A stretch of DNA of 20,368 bases. Source: Candidatus Moraniibacteriota bacterium. GTDB taxonomy: Bacteria; Patescibacteriota; Minisyncoccia; Moranbacterales; UBA2206. Shown here one piece after another: positions 15,368-20,368 of the stretch; the stretch's first letter is position 1, and each line of letters begins with the position of its first letter. Made by a program: the position numbers and the translations under genes. The stretch covers positions 1 to 20,368 of the forward strand of contig DPJH01000019.1 in the NCBI GenBank assembly GCA_003543115.1, read 5' to 3'. Under the pieces are notes generated by a model. That model was not told the origin of the DNA. It did no database searches and saw only the letters and a list, made by a program, of their open reading frames with translations.

Positions 15368-15372
15368 ATATT

Positions 15373-15789
15373 TTATATCCGGCATTTTTGGCAATAGCCA
15401 TAAAATTCCAAGCTATGGTTGATGGTATGGAAATTATTTTTTTCGGAAATCTCTTTCTCTTGTTTTTTCAGGCTGCTGCAGGCATCCACTTTTTCAATCT
15501 GATTGCATTTCATGCAAATGGCGTGATGGTGATGCCGATGGGGAATTTCATAATAATCTATATCAGCAATAGTATTTTTAAGAATGATCTGATTCTTAGT
15601 GAGGAAGCTGAGTTCGCGAAAAAGAGTGGAGCGGTCAGGGGAAATTTTTTTCTTTTTCAGATGACCCAAGATATCACTTTGAGAAATCAAGCAGCCTTTT
15701 TGCAGGAGAATATCGACGATGGATTGTTTGATTTTGGTAATCCTCCCATTGCACGCACGGATTTTTTGGAAAATAGTTTTTTCAGTCAT
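15373..15789 (-). CDS. Fur-family metalloregulator, probably Zur
   Basis: A 138-residue Fur-family repressor. The N-terminal winged helix includes TKIKQSIVDILLQKG and SPDRSTLFRELSFLTKNQII (50-69, recognition helix). The dimerisation domain has the metal-sensing HRHHHHAICMKC (84-95) and two structural-zinc CxxC pairs, Cys92/Cys95 and Cys133/Cys136. As the first gene of a znuACB operon it most likely represses the operon when zinc is sufficient. A perfect 7-1-7 palindrome lies over its predicted transcription start (15800-15814), consistent with autoregulation. Fur, Mur and PerR cannot be excluded by sequence alone. No SD is visible before the ATG. Confidence 0.9.
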   Translation of the reverse strand: MTEKTIFQKIRACNGRITKIKQSIVDILLQKGCLISQSDILGHLKKKKISPDRSTLFRELSFLTKNQIILKNTIADIDYYEIPHRHHHHAICMKCNQIEKVDACSSLKKQEKEISEKNNFHTINHSLEFYGYCQKCRI

Positions 15790-15799
15790 AATTTATAAT

Positions 15800-15846
15800 T
15801 GCAACATTGTTGCATTAATATTATAACAAAATAGGAATAAAGTCAA
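15800..15846 (-). promoter_or_regulatory. Promoter and palindromic operator of the zur-znuACB operon
   Basis: On the minus strand TTGACT (15841-15846), a 15-nt spacer and extended -10 TGTTATAAT (hexamer 15820-15825) predict a start near 15813. The perfect inverted repeat TGCAACA-T-TGTTGCA (15800-15814) covers that start, where a bound dimeric repressor would block initiation. Fur-family operators are typically palindromes of this size; binding is inferred. Confidence 0.65.
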
Positions 15847-15882
15847 AAAAATCCCCCGTAGGTTATGAAACCCACGGGGGAT
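15845..15882 (-). terminator. Strong terminator after the 61-aa Cys-rich gene
   Basis: Stem ATCCCCCGT (15851-15859)/ACGGGGGAT (15874-15882) with an inner GGTT/AACC extension and a 4-nt loop. On the minus strand it is followed by a run of seven U. It ends the upstream small gene, and its U-tract runs into the -35 box of the zur operon promoter. Confidence 0.85.
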
Positions 15883-15888
15883 AAGTAG

Positions 15889-16074
15889 TTATACATTTTG
15901 TTTTCTTGCAAAGGCCTGGTAGGCTAAGCAATGTTTACAGGCACTATTGCCACACACTTGACCTATTTCAAGGTTGTGAAGACGCCTATGCTCTGCATAT
16001 CCCTGAGTAAATCCGGGAGGGAGCATTTTCGAACCATCAAGATGATGTTGTTGTGGTTTTTTTTCCGTTTTCAT
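15889..16074 (-). CDS. Small Cys/His-rich protein (61 aa), unknown function
   Basis: A 61-residue protein with a polar His/Gln/Lys start (KPQQHH), a DGSKMLPPGFTQGYAEHRRLHNLEIG middle and a C-terminal Cys cluster C41-x4-C46-x2-C49 with His48 (CGNSACKHC), plus His29 and His33. It could bind zinc or another metal. I recognise no family. The gene is well framed: a promoter TTTACA-17-TATAAA (16128-16156), a leader of about 47 nt with a GGGAAGTGAAAG segment as a plausible SD before the ATG, and a strong terminator just after the stop. Its place directly upstream of the zinc operon makes a metal link tempting, but it has its own promoter and does not carry the palindromic operator. Confidence 0.7.
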   Translation of the reverse strand: MKTEKKPQQHHLDGSKMLPPGFTQGYAEHRRLHNLEIGQVCGNSACKHCLAYQAFARKQNV

Positions 16075-16127
16075 CTTTCACTTCCCGTTTGATTTTGATC
16101 TGTGAGGCCAATAAAAGAGCAATACTA

Positions 16128-16156
16128 TTTATAGCATATTAATAAGCTTTTGTAAA
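16128..16156 (-). promoter_or_regulatory. Promoter of the 61-aa Cys-rich gene
   Basis: On the minus strand TTTACA (16151-16156), an exact 17-nt spacer and TATAAA (16128-16133) preceded by TGC (extended -10). The predicted start is near 16121, giving a leader of about 47 nt. Confidence 0.6.
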
Positions 16157-16245
16157 TGATAAAAAAGTGAACTAAAACCTAGTCTCGATAGTATTATATA
16201 TTAACGTATCGCAAAAGGTAGGTAATTTTGCTTATTATCATGCTT

Positions 16246-16251
16246 TATAGT
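16246..16251 (+). promoter_or_regulatory. dnaG -10 element, nearly leaderless transcript
   Basis: TATAGT (16246-16251) lies 11 nt before the dnaG ATG. A start near 16258 would leave a leader of about 5 nt, too short for a Shine-Dalgarno. No convincing -35 box is visible. Confidence 0.4.
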
Positions 16252-16262
16252 AGCATTAATAC

Positions 16263-18086
16263 ATGAGTACGGACTTAGAGGAAATAAAAAACCGCTTAAA
16301 TATCATTGATGTTTTAGGTGAATATATACGCTTGGAGAAGGCAGGCGCGAATTATCGCGCTAATTGCCCTTTTCACAATGAAAAAAGCCCTTCTTTCATG
16401 GTGAGTGAGGATAAGCAAATATGGCATTGTTTTGGCTGTCAAAAAGGAGGAGATATATTTGGTTTTGTCATGGAAATGGAAGGGTTGGAATTTCGTGAGG
16501 CGCTGAAGCTGTTGGCAGAAAAAGCCGGAGTGGAACTTAAAAAAACCAATCCAAAGCAGGCGGAGGAAAAAAACAGAACATTGGAGATTCTTGAAATGGC
16601 TACAAAATTCTATCAGGCGCATCTTTTGCAGACTGAGGCGGGCAAGAAGATCTTGGAGTATCTGAGAGAAAGAGGAATCAATGATCAGTCGATAAAAAAT
16701 TTCCGTTTAGGATATGCTCCGAGTGGTTGGAATAATGCCAGTCAATTTTTACAGAAAAAAGGTTACACAATTTTTGAAATAGCAAAGACAGGACTTTTAG
16801 TAGAAAAAAATAATCAAAATGACGCAACTACAAGCTATTATGATCGTTTTCGCGATCGCATAATGTTTCCCATTGCTGATACTAATGGAAAAATTGTGGG
16901 GTATAGCGCAAGAGTAGCTCCAGGAGGAGACGAGACGCAAGCTAAATATGTGAATACTCCGGAGACAGAGGTTTATCACAAAAGCCGGATCCTCTACGGA
17001 ATGAACCGGGCCAAGGCGGATATCAGGCAGCAGGACTGGATTCTTTTAGCGGAAGGTCAGATGGACGTGATTGCTTCCCATCAAGCGGGGCTTAAAAATA
17101 CCGTAGCAGTTTCCGGAACGGCTTTGACCCAAGAGCATCTGGGAATAATAAAAAGATATACCAATAACATCAGGATGTGTTTTGATATGGATAGTGCCGG
17201 CGAGATGGCTACGAAAAAAAGCATCAAGCTTTGTTTTGAAAAAGAAATGAGCGTTTTTGTGGTCACCATTCCTAATGGAAAAGACGCAGCTGATTTGGCA
17301 AAAAATAACCCCAACGCTTTGGTGGAGTCAGTGGGAAATGCCAAAGAGGCTATGGAATATTTTTTTGAAAATATTTTTTCTAAATATAACAAGGAAAAAG
17401 TTGAAGATAAGAAAAAAATAACAAACGAACTTCTTGAGATGATAGGCTATTTATCCAATGATGTGGAAAAAAGCCATTGGTTGAAAAAAATAGCTTCAGA
17501 ACTGAATATTTCCGACGGCATATTGACGGATATGCTTAAAAAAGCTAGTCTTAGAGATAGGGTAATGCAAACTTCGCAAAATCAATCTCACGAAGAGAAG
17601 ATTTTTGCTCCAAGTGAAAAAATAGAAACTCTTATAAAAGATCTTATTGGACTAATGCTTGTCTACACTGATGTTTGGAAGGAGGTTTCAGAAAAAAAAG
17701 ATAGGGCCTATCTTCCAAAAAACAGCTTGCTGGAAAGTATGCTACAACAAGGCGCAGAGTTTAATTTTAGTTTTGATGAGTTTATAAACAAGATCGATTC
17801 CTTAGAGAAAAGGTCGGAAGCGGAAAAAATTTATTTTGCTGCTCGTTACAGGGTGGGGCTAGATAATAATCTGGAAGAAATTGTTTTGGATCATCCTTTG
17901 ATTGAGGCTCGCAATCGTCTCAGCAAAATTAAATATGAGGCTAATAAAAGCAGCTTGGATAAGATATCAAAAGATCTGGATATCGCTAAAAAAAACAATG
18001 ACAGCATGGCTACAGGTTTTCTTAAGGAAGAATATTCAAAAATTAATTCAGAGCAATCTTTACTGAATAAAGAACTGAATCAATAG
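16263..18086 (+). CDS. dnaG: DNA primase DnaG
   Basis: Makes RNA primers for replication. The 607-residue protein is typical: an N-terminal CHC2 zinc finger (Cys35, His38 in NCPFHNEKSPSF; Cys56, Cys59 in WHCFGCQKGGD), the catalytic core with DRIMFPIADTNGKIVGYSAR, and the TOPRIM domain with LLAEGQMDVIA (catalytic Glu) and CFDMDSAGEMATKK (metal-binding Asp pair). The C-terminal helicase-interaction region after about 430 is Lys/Glu-rich and weakly conserved, as usual. The ATG lacks an SD and lies 11 nt after a TATAGT box. rpoD follows 31 nt downstream, the classic macromolecular-synthesis arrangement, but rpsU is not upstream here. Confidence 0.96.
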   Translation: MSTDLEEIKNRLNIIDVLGEYIRLEKAGANYRANCPFHNEKSPSFMVSEDKQIWHCFGCQKGGDIFGFVMEMEGLEFREALKLLAEKAGVELKKTNPKQAEEKNRTLEILEMATKFYQAHLLQTEAGKKILEYLRERGINDQSIKNFRLGYAPSGWNNASQFLQKKGYTIFEIAKTGLLVEKNNQNDATTSYYDRFRDRIMFPIADTNGKIVGYSARVAPGGDETQAKYVNTPETEVYHKSRILYGMNRAKADIRQQDWILLAEGQMDVIASHQAGLKNTVAVSGTALTQEHLGIIKRYTNNIRMCFDMDSAGEMATKKSIKLCFEKEMSVFVVTIPNGKDAADLAKNNPNALVESVGNAKEAMEYFFENIFSKYNKEKVEDKKKITNELLEMIGYLSNDVEKSHWLKKIASELNISDGILTDMLKKASLRDRVMQTSQNQSHEEKIFAPSEKIETLIKDLIGLMLVYTDVWKEVSEKKDRAYLPKNSLLESMLQQGAEFNFSFDEFINKIDSLEKRSEAEKIYFAARYRVGLDNNLEEIVLDHPLIEARNRLSKIKYEANKSSLDKISKDLDIAKKNNDSMATGFLKEEYSKINSEQSLLNKELNQ

Positions 18087-18117
18087 AAAAGTTATTCAAT
18101 CTAAATTTTTTTATACT

Positions 18118-19572
18118 ATGTCTACTAGGAAAAAAACGAAGCACTCTTTATCAAAGCCAACCGGAAAAAACATGGCTAAAAACAAACCGAAAGTAAAAAA
18201 ACAAGAAAGCCACTCTGTCAAAAAAGCGAAAAAAAATCCAAAATTGATCAGCAAAAAGGCTATTAAAAATGGAAAAACCGCGAAAAAAACAGAAAAAAAA
18301 ATAATTAAAAAAGTGCCTAAAAAGAAAAAAACATCAATGCAAAATAAAAGTGCCGAAAAGAAAAAAAAGATTTCTCCTAAAAAAGAAATAAAACCGAAGA
18401 AAATAAAGCAAAGCAGGGCGGAGAAAAAAATCAGCCAAGGGAAAAAAGTTGTGCCGTATAAGCCGAAGGAGGAGAAAAAGATCAGCATTGCTGATGAGCT
18501 GGTTTATCGTGGAAAACAAAGAGGATTCATCACTGAAGACGAGATCTTGCATGCTTTTCCAGATGCGGAAAAAAGCATCGAAGAACTGGGAAATTTATAT
18601 GAAAAACTGGAAGAAATCGGAGTGAAAGTTTTGGGATCAGACGATATTATCAAAATGGAAACAGATAAGATTTCTGATGATATGGAAGAAGAAAAAGCCG
18701 GAAAGAAAAAAAAGAAAAAGGATATTGATGTTCCCGAAGAGGCTTCTTCTGATTTGGTGCAGATGTATTTGAGAGAAATCGGAAGGGTAGAGCTTTTGAA
18801 GACAGAAGAAGAAATCGCTTTGGCTAAAAGAATCGAGAAAGGCGATCCTATCGCCAAACAAAAACTGACCGAAGCCAATTTACGGTTGGTGGTGAGTATC
18901 GCTAAAAAATATGTCGGAAGATCGCACAATCTTTCCCTTTTGGATCTGATCCAAGAAGGAAATGTGGGGCTTTTTAGGGCTGTAGAAAAATTTGATTATA
19001 CTAAAGGATATAAATTTTCTACCTATGCCACCTGGTGGATTCGCCAAGCCATTACCAGGGCTCTGGCTGATCAGTCCAGAACTATCCGTATCCCGGTACA
19101 TATGGTGGAAACAATAAATAAATATACCCAGGTTACCAGAAGATTGGTACAAGATCTTGGCCGCGAGCCTTTGCCGGAGGAAGTAGCGGTGGAAATGGGA
19201 ATGGAAGTGGACAAAATCAGACATATCATGAAAATTTCCCAGGAAACAGTTTCATTGGAGACATCAGTAGGCGATAGCGACGACGATAGCGTTTTGGGAG
19301 ATTTTATCGAAGATACGGAAACAGTCATGCCCCATCATGTGGCTTCCCGAAAACTGCTTCGCGATCATGTGACGGAAGTTTTGAATTCTTTGACTCCGAG
19401 AGAACAAAAGATTTTGAAAATCCGTTTCGGGTTGGAAGATGGTGTGGTTCACACTCTGGAAGAAGTCGGACAGGAATTCGGCGTGACTCGCGAGCGTATC
19501 CGCCAAATTGAAGCCAAGGCTCTGGAGAAAATCAGGGAACACGAAGGAATCAAGAAACTTAAAGACTACTAA
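18118..19572 (+). CDS. rpoD: Primary RNA polymerase sigma factor (sigma-70 family) with lysine-rich tail
   Basis: Housekeeping sigma factor. Over 484 residues: an unusual N-terminal extension (1-120) in which about 47 residues are Lys, region 1.1 (121-172), an acidic/KKKKKK linker, region 1.2 (211-242, DLVQMYLREIGRVELL), region 2 (253-334, with DLIQEGNVGLFRAVEKFDY and YATWWIRQAI for -10 recognition), region 3 (340-385) and region 4 (424-475, with TLEEVGQEFGVTRERIRQIEAKAL for -35 recognition). The recognition helices look canonical, matching the TTGACA/TATAAT-type promoters found in the window. Met19 and Met74 are alternative starts that would shorten the tail. No SD precedes the ATG; TATACT abuts it directly. 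Probably co-transcribed with dnaG. Confidence 0.95.
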   Translation: MSTRKKTKHSLSKPTGKNMAKNKPKVKKQESHSVKKAKKNPKLISKKAIKNGKTAKKTEKKIIKKVPKKKKTSMQNKSAEKKKKISPKKEIKPKKIKQSRAEKKISQGKKVVPYKPKEEKKISIADELVYRGKQRGFITEDEILHAFPDAEKSIEELGNLYEKLEEIGVKVLGSDDIIKMETDKISDDMEEEKAGKKKKKKDIDVPEEASSDLVQMYLREIGRVELLKTEEEIALAKRIEKGDPIAKQKLTEANLRLVVSIAKKYVGRSHNLSLLDLIQEGNVGLFRAVEKFDYTKGYKFSTYATWWIRQAITRALADQSRTIRIPVHMVETINKYTQVTRRLVQDLGREPLPEEVAVEMGMEVDKIRHIMKISQETVSLETSVGDSDDDSVLGDFIEDTETVMPHHVASRKLLRDHVTEVLNSLTPREQKILKIRFGLEDGVVHTLEEVGQEFGVTRERIRQIEAKALEKIREHEGIKKLKDY

Positions 19573-19587
19573 ATCAAATATATCGGG

Positions 19588-19615
19588 AAAAAGCCTTGCG
19601 AAAGCGGGTTTTTTT
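19588..19615 (+). terminator. rpoD terminator
   Basis: AAAAAGCCTTGC (19588-19599) pairs, with G-U pairs and one mismatch, to GCGGGTTTTTTT (19604-19615) across a GAAA tetraloop. It separates the dnaG-rpoD unit from the tRNA-Asn promoter. Confidence 0.7.
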
Positions 19616-19630
19616 CATGTCTAGCGGAAC

Positions 19631-19684
19631 TTGCCAAGGAAAAAAACATTTGCTATACTAATCTTGTTGCTGATTTAGGCAACA
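19631..19684 (+). promoter_or_regulatory. tRNA-Asn promoter and leader hairpin
   Basis: TTGCCA (19631-19636), an exact 17-nt spacer and TATACT (19654-19659) with TGC before it (extended -10). The predicted start near 19666 lies in a leader hairpin TGTTGC (19665-19670)/GCAACA (19679-19684) ahead of the tRNA at 19703. Confidence 0.65.
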
Positions 19685-19762
19685 TTTTAAAATTGAATAC
19701 ATTCCGCGATAGCTCAATGGTAGAGCAGTTGACTGTGAACACATCTTTCATATAATTGATAT

Positions 19763-20089
19763 ATGGAAGAAAAAAGAAAATATGCTGACCGCGCTGAATA
19801 TATTAAAAAAGCCGTATCTAAAAGAAGGAAAAAGATTAAGGATATGGCGATTGAATATAAGGGCGGTAAATGCTTCTTCTGTGGATACAAAAAATGCATA
19901 GATGCCTTGGAATTTCATCATCTTGATTCTGGTAAAAAAGAATTCGGAGTTTCAAAAGATGGATTGACAAGAAGTTGGGAAAGAGTGAGAAAAGAAATTG
20001 AAAGTTGCATTCTCATTTGTGCAAATTGCCACAGAGAAATACATAGTCAAAAACGCAGCCTTTCAAAGAAATTTGAAAGTGAAGAATGA
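19763..20089 (+). CDS. Intron-encoded HNH homing endonuclease
   Basis: A 108-residue protein with a very basic N-terminus (Lys/Arg-rich, 4-27) and a zinc-stabilised HNH domain: CFFC (Cys37/Cys40), Cys45, LEFHHLD with His52/His53, then CANCHREIH with Cys86/Cys89, His90 and His94. HNH enzymes of this type nick or cut intronless target genes so the intron is copied in by repair. Here the target would be the intronless tRNA-Asn anticodon region. The ORF starts 26 nt after the splice site, apparently in the P1 loop. Its last codons form the P2 hairpin, and its TGA stop (20087-20089) is the first three bases of P3, so coding and ribozyme sequence overlap. No SD is visible. Confidence 0.88.
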   Translation: MEEKRKYADRAEYIKKAVSKRRKKIKDMAIEYKGGKCFFCGYKKCIDALEFHHLDSGKKEFGVSKDGLTRSWERVRKEIESCILICANCHREIHSQKRSLSKKFESEE

Positions 20090-20166
20090 GGTGAATTGCT
20101 GGAAGTCTAAAATTTCTTCAGCAGAAATTATGATAATCAGCAGCCAATCCTTTGGTAAAGCAAGTT

Positions 20167-20210
20167 GGCAAGCAAGAAGGCTTGCCTGCCGTAGCTTTGG
20201 CGAAGGCAGG
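20167..20210 (+). repeat. GC-rich palindromic stems in the intron P6 region
   Basis: GGCAAGC (20167-20173) pairs with GCTTGCC (20180-20186). CCTGCC (20185-20190) pairs with GGCAGG (20205-20210) around GTAGCTTTGGCGAA. These resemble the GC-rich dispersed hairpins of CPR-type genomes and stand out from the AT-rich intron. They may be repeat insertions tolerated in a peripheral loop. Confidence 0.55.
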
Positions 20211-20239
20211 TTCAGAGACTATCTCGCAAGAGAGTACTT

Positions 20240-20255
20240 GTCCGCCGTAGGCGGA
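20240..20255 (+). repeat. GTCCGCC-type hairpin in the intron, similar to the tRNA-Ser repeat cluster
   Basis: G-TCCGCC-GTA-GGCGGA lies between P7 and P3 of the ribozyme, in the position of P7.2. The same core (GTCCGCCATAGCGGA) occurs at 8707-8721 beside tRNA-Ser, sharing GTCCGCC, TAG and GCGGA or GGCGGA. Confidence 0.65.
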
Positions 20256-20368
20256 TCGGGAAGCGCCTCACTCCTTTATGATTAAAGGAGATGATATAGT
20301 CCACCCCTTATGGAAACATTTGGATAAGTGTAATCAATTGGTTCCAGGTTCGAGTCCTGGTCGCGGAG

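Larger units (their letters stand above)
19737..20330 (+). mobile_element. Group I self-splicing intron (IA-like) with HNH ORF, in tRNA-Asn
   Basis: A 594-nt intron. Helices read from sequence: P2 CTTTCAAA-GAAA-TTTGAAAG (20060-20079); P3 TGAGGTG (20087-20093)/CGCCTCA (20264-20270); P4 TGCTG (20097-20101)/CAGCA (20138-20142); P5-region hairpin AATTTCT/AGAAATT (20111-20129); P6-region stems (20167-20210); P7 GACTAT (20217-20222)/ATAGTC (20296-20301); a P7.1-like TCTC-GCAA-GAGA (20222-20233); a P7.2-like TCCGCC-GTA-GGCGGA (20241-20255); P8 CTCCTTT/AAAGGAG (20271-20290). The hallmark segments TTCAGAGACTAT, CAGCAGCCAA and GATATAGTCC are present. The extra stems between P7 and P3' suggest subgroup IA. 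A guide GCAGCC (20055-20060) could pair with exon GACUGU with one A-C mismatch; P1 is the least certain part. Confidence 0.9.
19703..20368 (+). tRNA. tRNA-Asn (anticodon GUU) interrupted by a group I intron
   Basis: The 5' exon (19703-19736) has acceptor TCCGCGA, D arm GCTC-AATGGTA-GAGC and the first half of the anticodon arm GTTGA-CTGT. The 3' exon (20331-20368) has TAA-TCAAT, a 5-nt variable loop, T arm CCAGG-TTCGAGT-CCTGG, acceptor TCGCGGA and discriminator G at the last base of the window. Joined, the loop reads CTGTTAA, the classic tRNA-Asn loop, with U1-A72 and G73 as in E. coli tRNA-Asn. Exon choice follows the group I rule (5' exon ends in U, intron ends in G), so the intron splits the anticodon between positions 35 and 36. 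Other joins would give His or Thr anticodons but break that rule. Confidence 0.9.

Noticed and set aside
15352..15798. 148-codon plus-strand ORF opposite the Fur-family gene
   Set aside because: Mirror of the conserved regulator; the minus-strand frame has all family motifs.
18111..18929. Phe/Ser-rich minus-strand ORFs opposite rpoD
   Set aside because: They arise from the A-rich lysine codons read in reverse; no membrane-protein family pattern or start signals.
19665..19684. TGTTGC...GCAACA leader repeat as a second Zur-type operator
   Set aside because: The half-sites are in the opposite order and 8 nt apart compared with the zur palindrome, so it is better read as a transcript hairpin.
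19998..20285. Plus-strand ORF of 95 codons in the intron
   Set aside because: It translates the ribozyme core and GC-rich stems in a different frame from the HNH gene; no protein-like pattern is seen.
19703..20368. Reading the split tRNA as His (GTG) or Thr (TGT/GGT)
   Set aside because: These joins are geometrically possible but break the U-end/G-end group I rule; the Asn join also restores the canonical CTGTTAA loop with U1-A72 and G73.
1..20368. CRISPR array, transposase or prophage genes
   Set aside because: No regularly spaced direct repeats, and no transposase, integrase or phage structural motifs seen in any frame.

Overview
The window is AT-rich bacterial chromosome with short intergenic gaps. 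Many genes lack a clear Shine-Dalgarno sequence. It carries typical Candidate Phyla Radiation (Patescibacteria, probably Parcubacteria-like) genes: a Mur ligase lacking its N-terminal domain, a membrane-anchored MurF-like ligase, FemAB, a lysine-tailed sigma factor, and GC-rich intergenic hairpins. TGA serves as a stop, so the recoded-TGA lineages (Gracilibacteria, SR1/Absconditabacteria) are unlikely. The lineage is inferred from gene content; there is no rRNA here to confirm it.

Left part (1-8815): a complete small transcription unit (promoter, SD, 34-residue membrane peptide, terminator), then ruvA, a FemAB transferase overlapping a MurE-like ligase, and a minus-strand pair (SerB-like phosphatase and a divergent PAP2 membrane protein). 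A divergent promoter region leads into lemA and htpX, followed by a conserved hypothetical, a DUF4870 membrane protein and pyruvate kinase. Then come tRNA-Ser(GGA) and a cluster of GC-rich hairpins.

Middle (8816-16074): a small membrane protein faces a minus-strand cell-wall operon (alpha/beta hydrolase, membrane-anchored MurF-like ligase, Ddl). A PGPGW-type membrane protein follows on the plus strand. Next is a compact minus-strand zinc operon, zur/fur-znuA-znuC-znuB, with a perfect 7-1-7 palindrome at its predicted transcription start. A 61-residue Cys/His-rich minus-strand gene with its own promoter and terminator lies upstream of it.

Right part (16263-20368): dnaG and rpoD form the core of the macromolecular-synthesis operon, without rpsU. 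The window ends with the most notable element: a tRNA-Asn(GUU) gene split in its anticodon by a 594-nt group I intron. The intron encodes an HNH endonuclease whose last codons form part of the ribozyme. P3, P4, P7, P8, the hallmark AGACTA/ATAGTCC segments and a GNRA-capped P2 can be read directly, and the intron carries GC-rich peripheral stems resembling the chromosome's own hairpin repeats.

The genes cover cell-wall synthesis (FemAB, two Mur ligases, Ddl), membrane quality control (LemA/HtpX), zinc homeostasis (Zur/ZnuABC) and core information processing (RuvA, DnaG, RpoD, two tRNAs).
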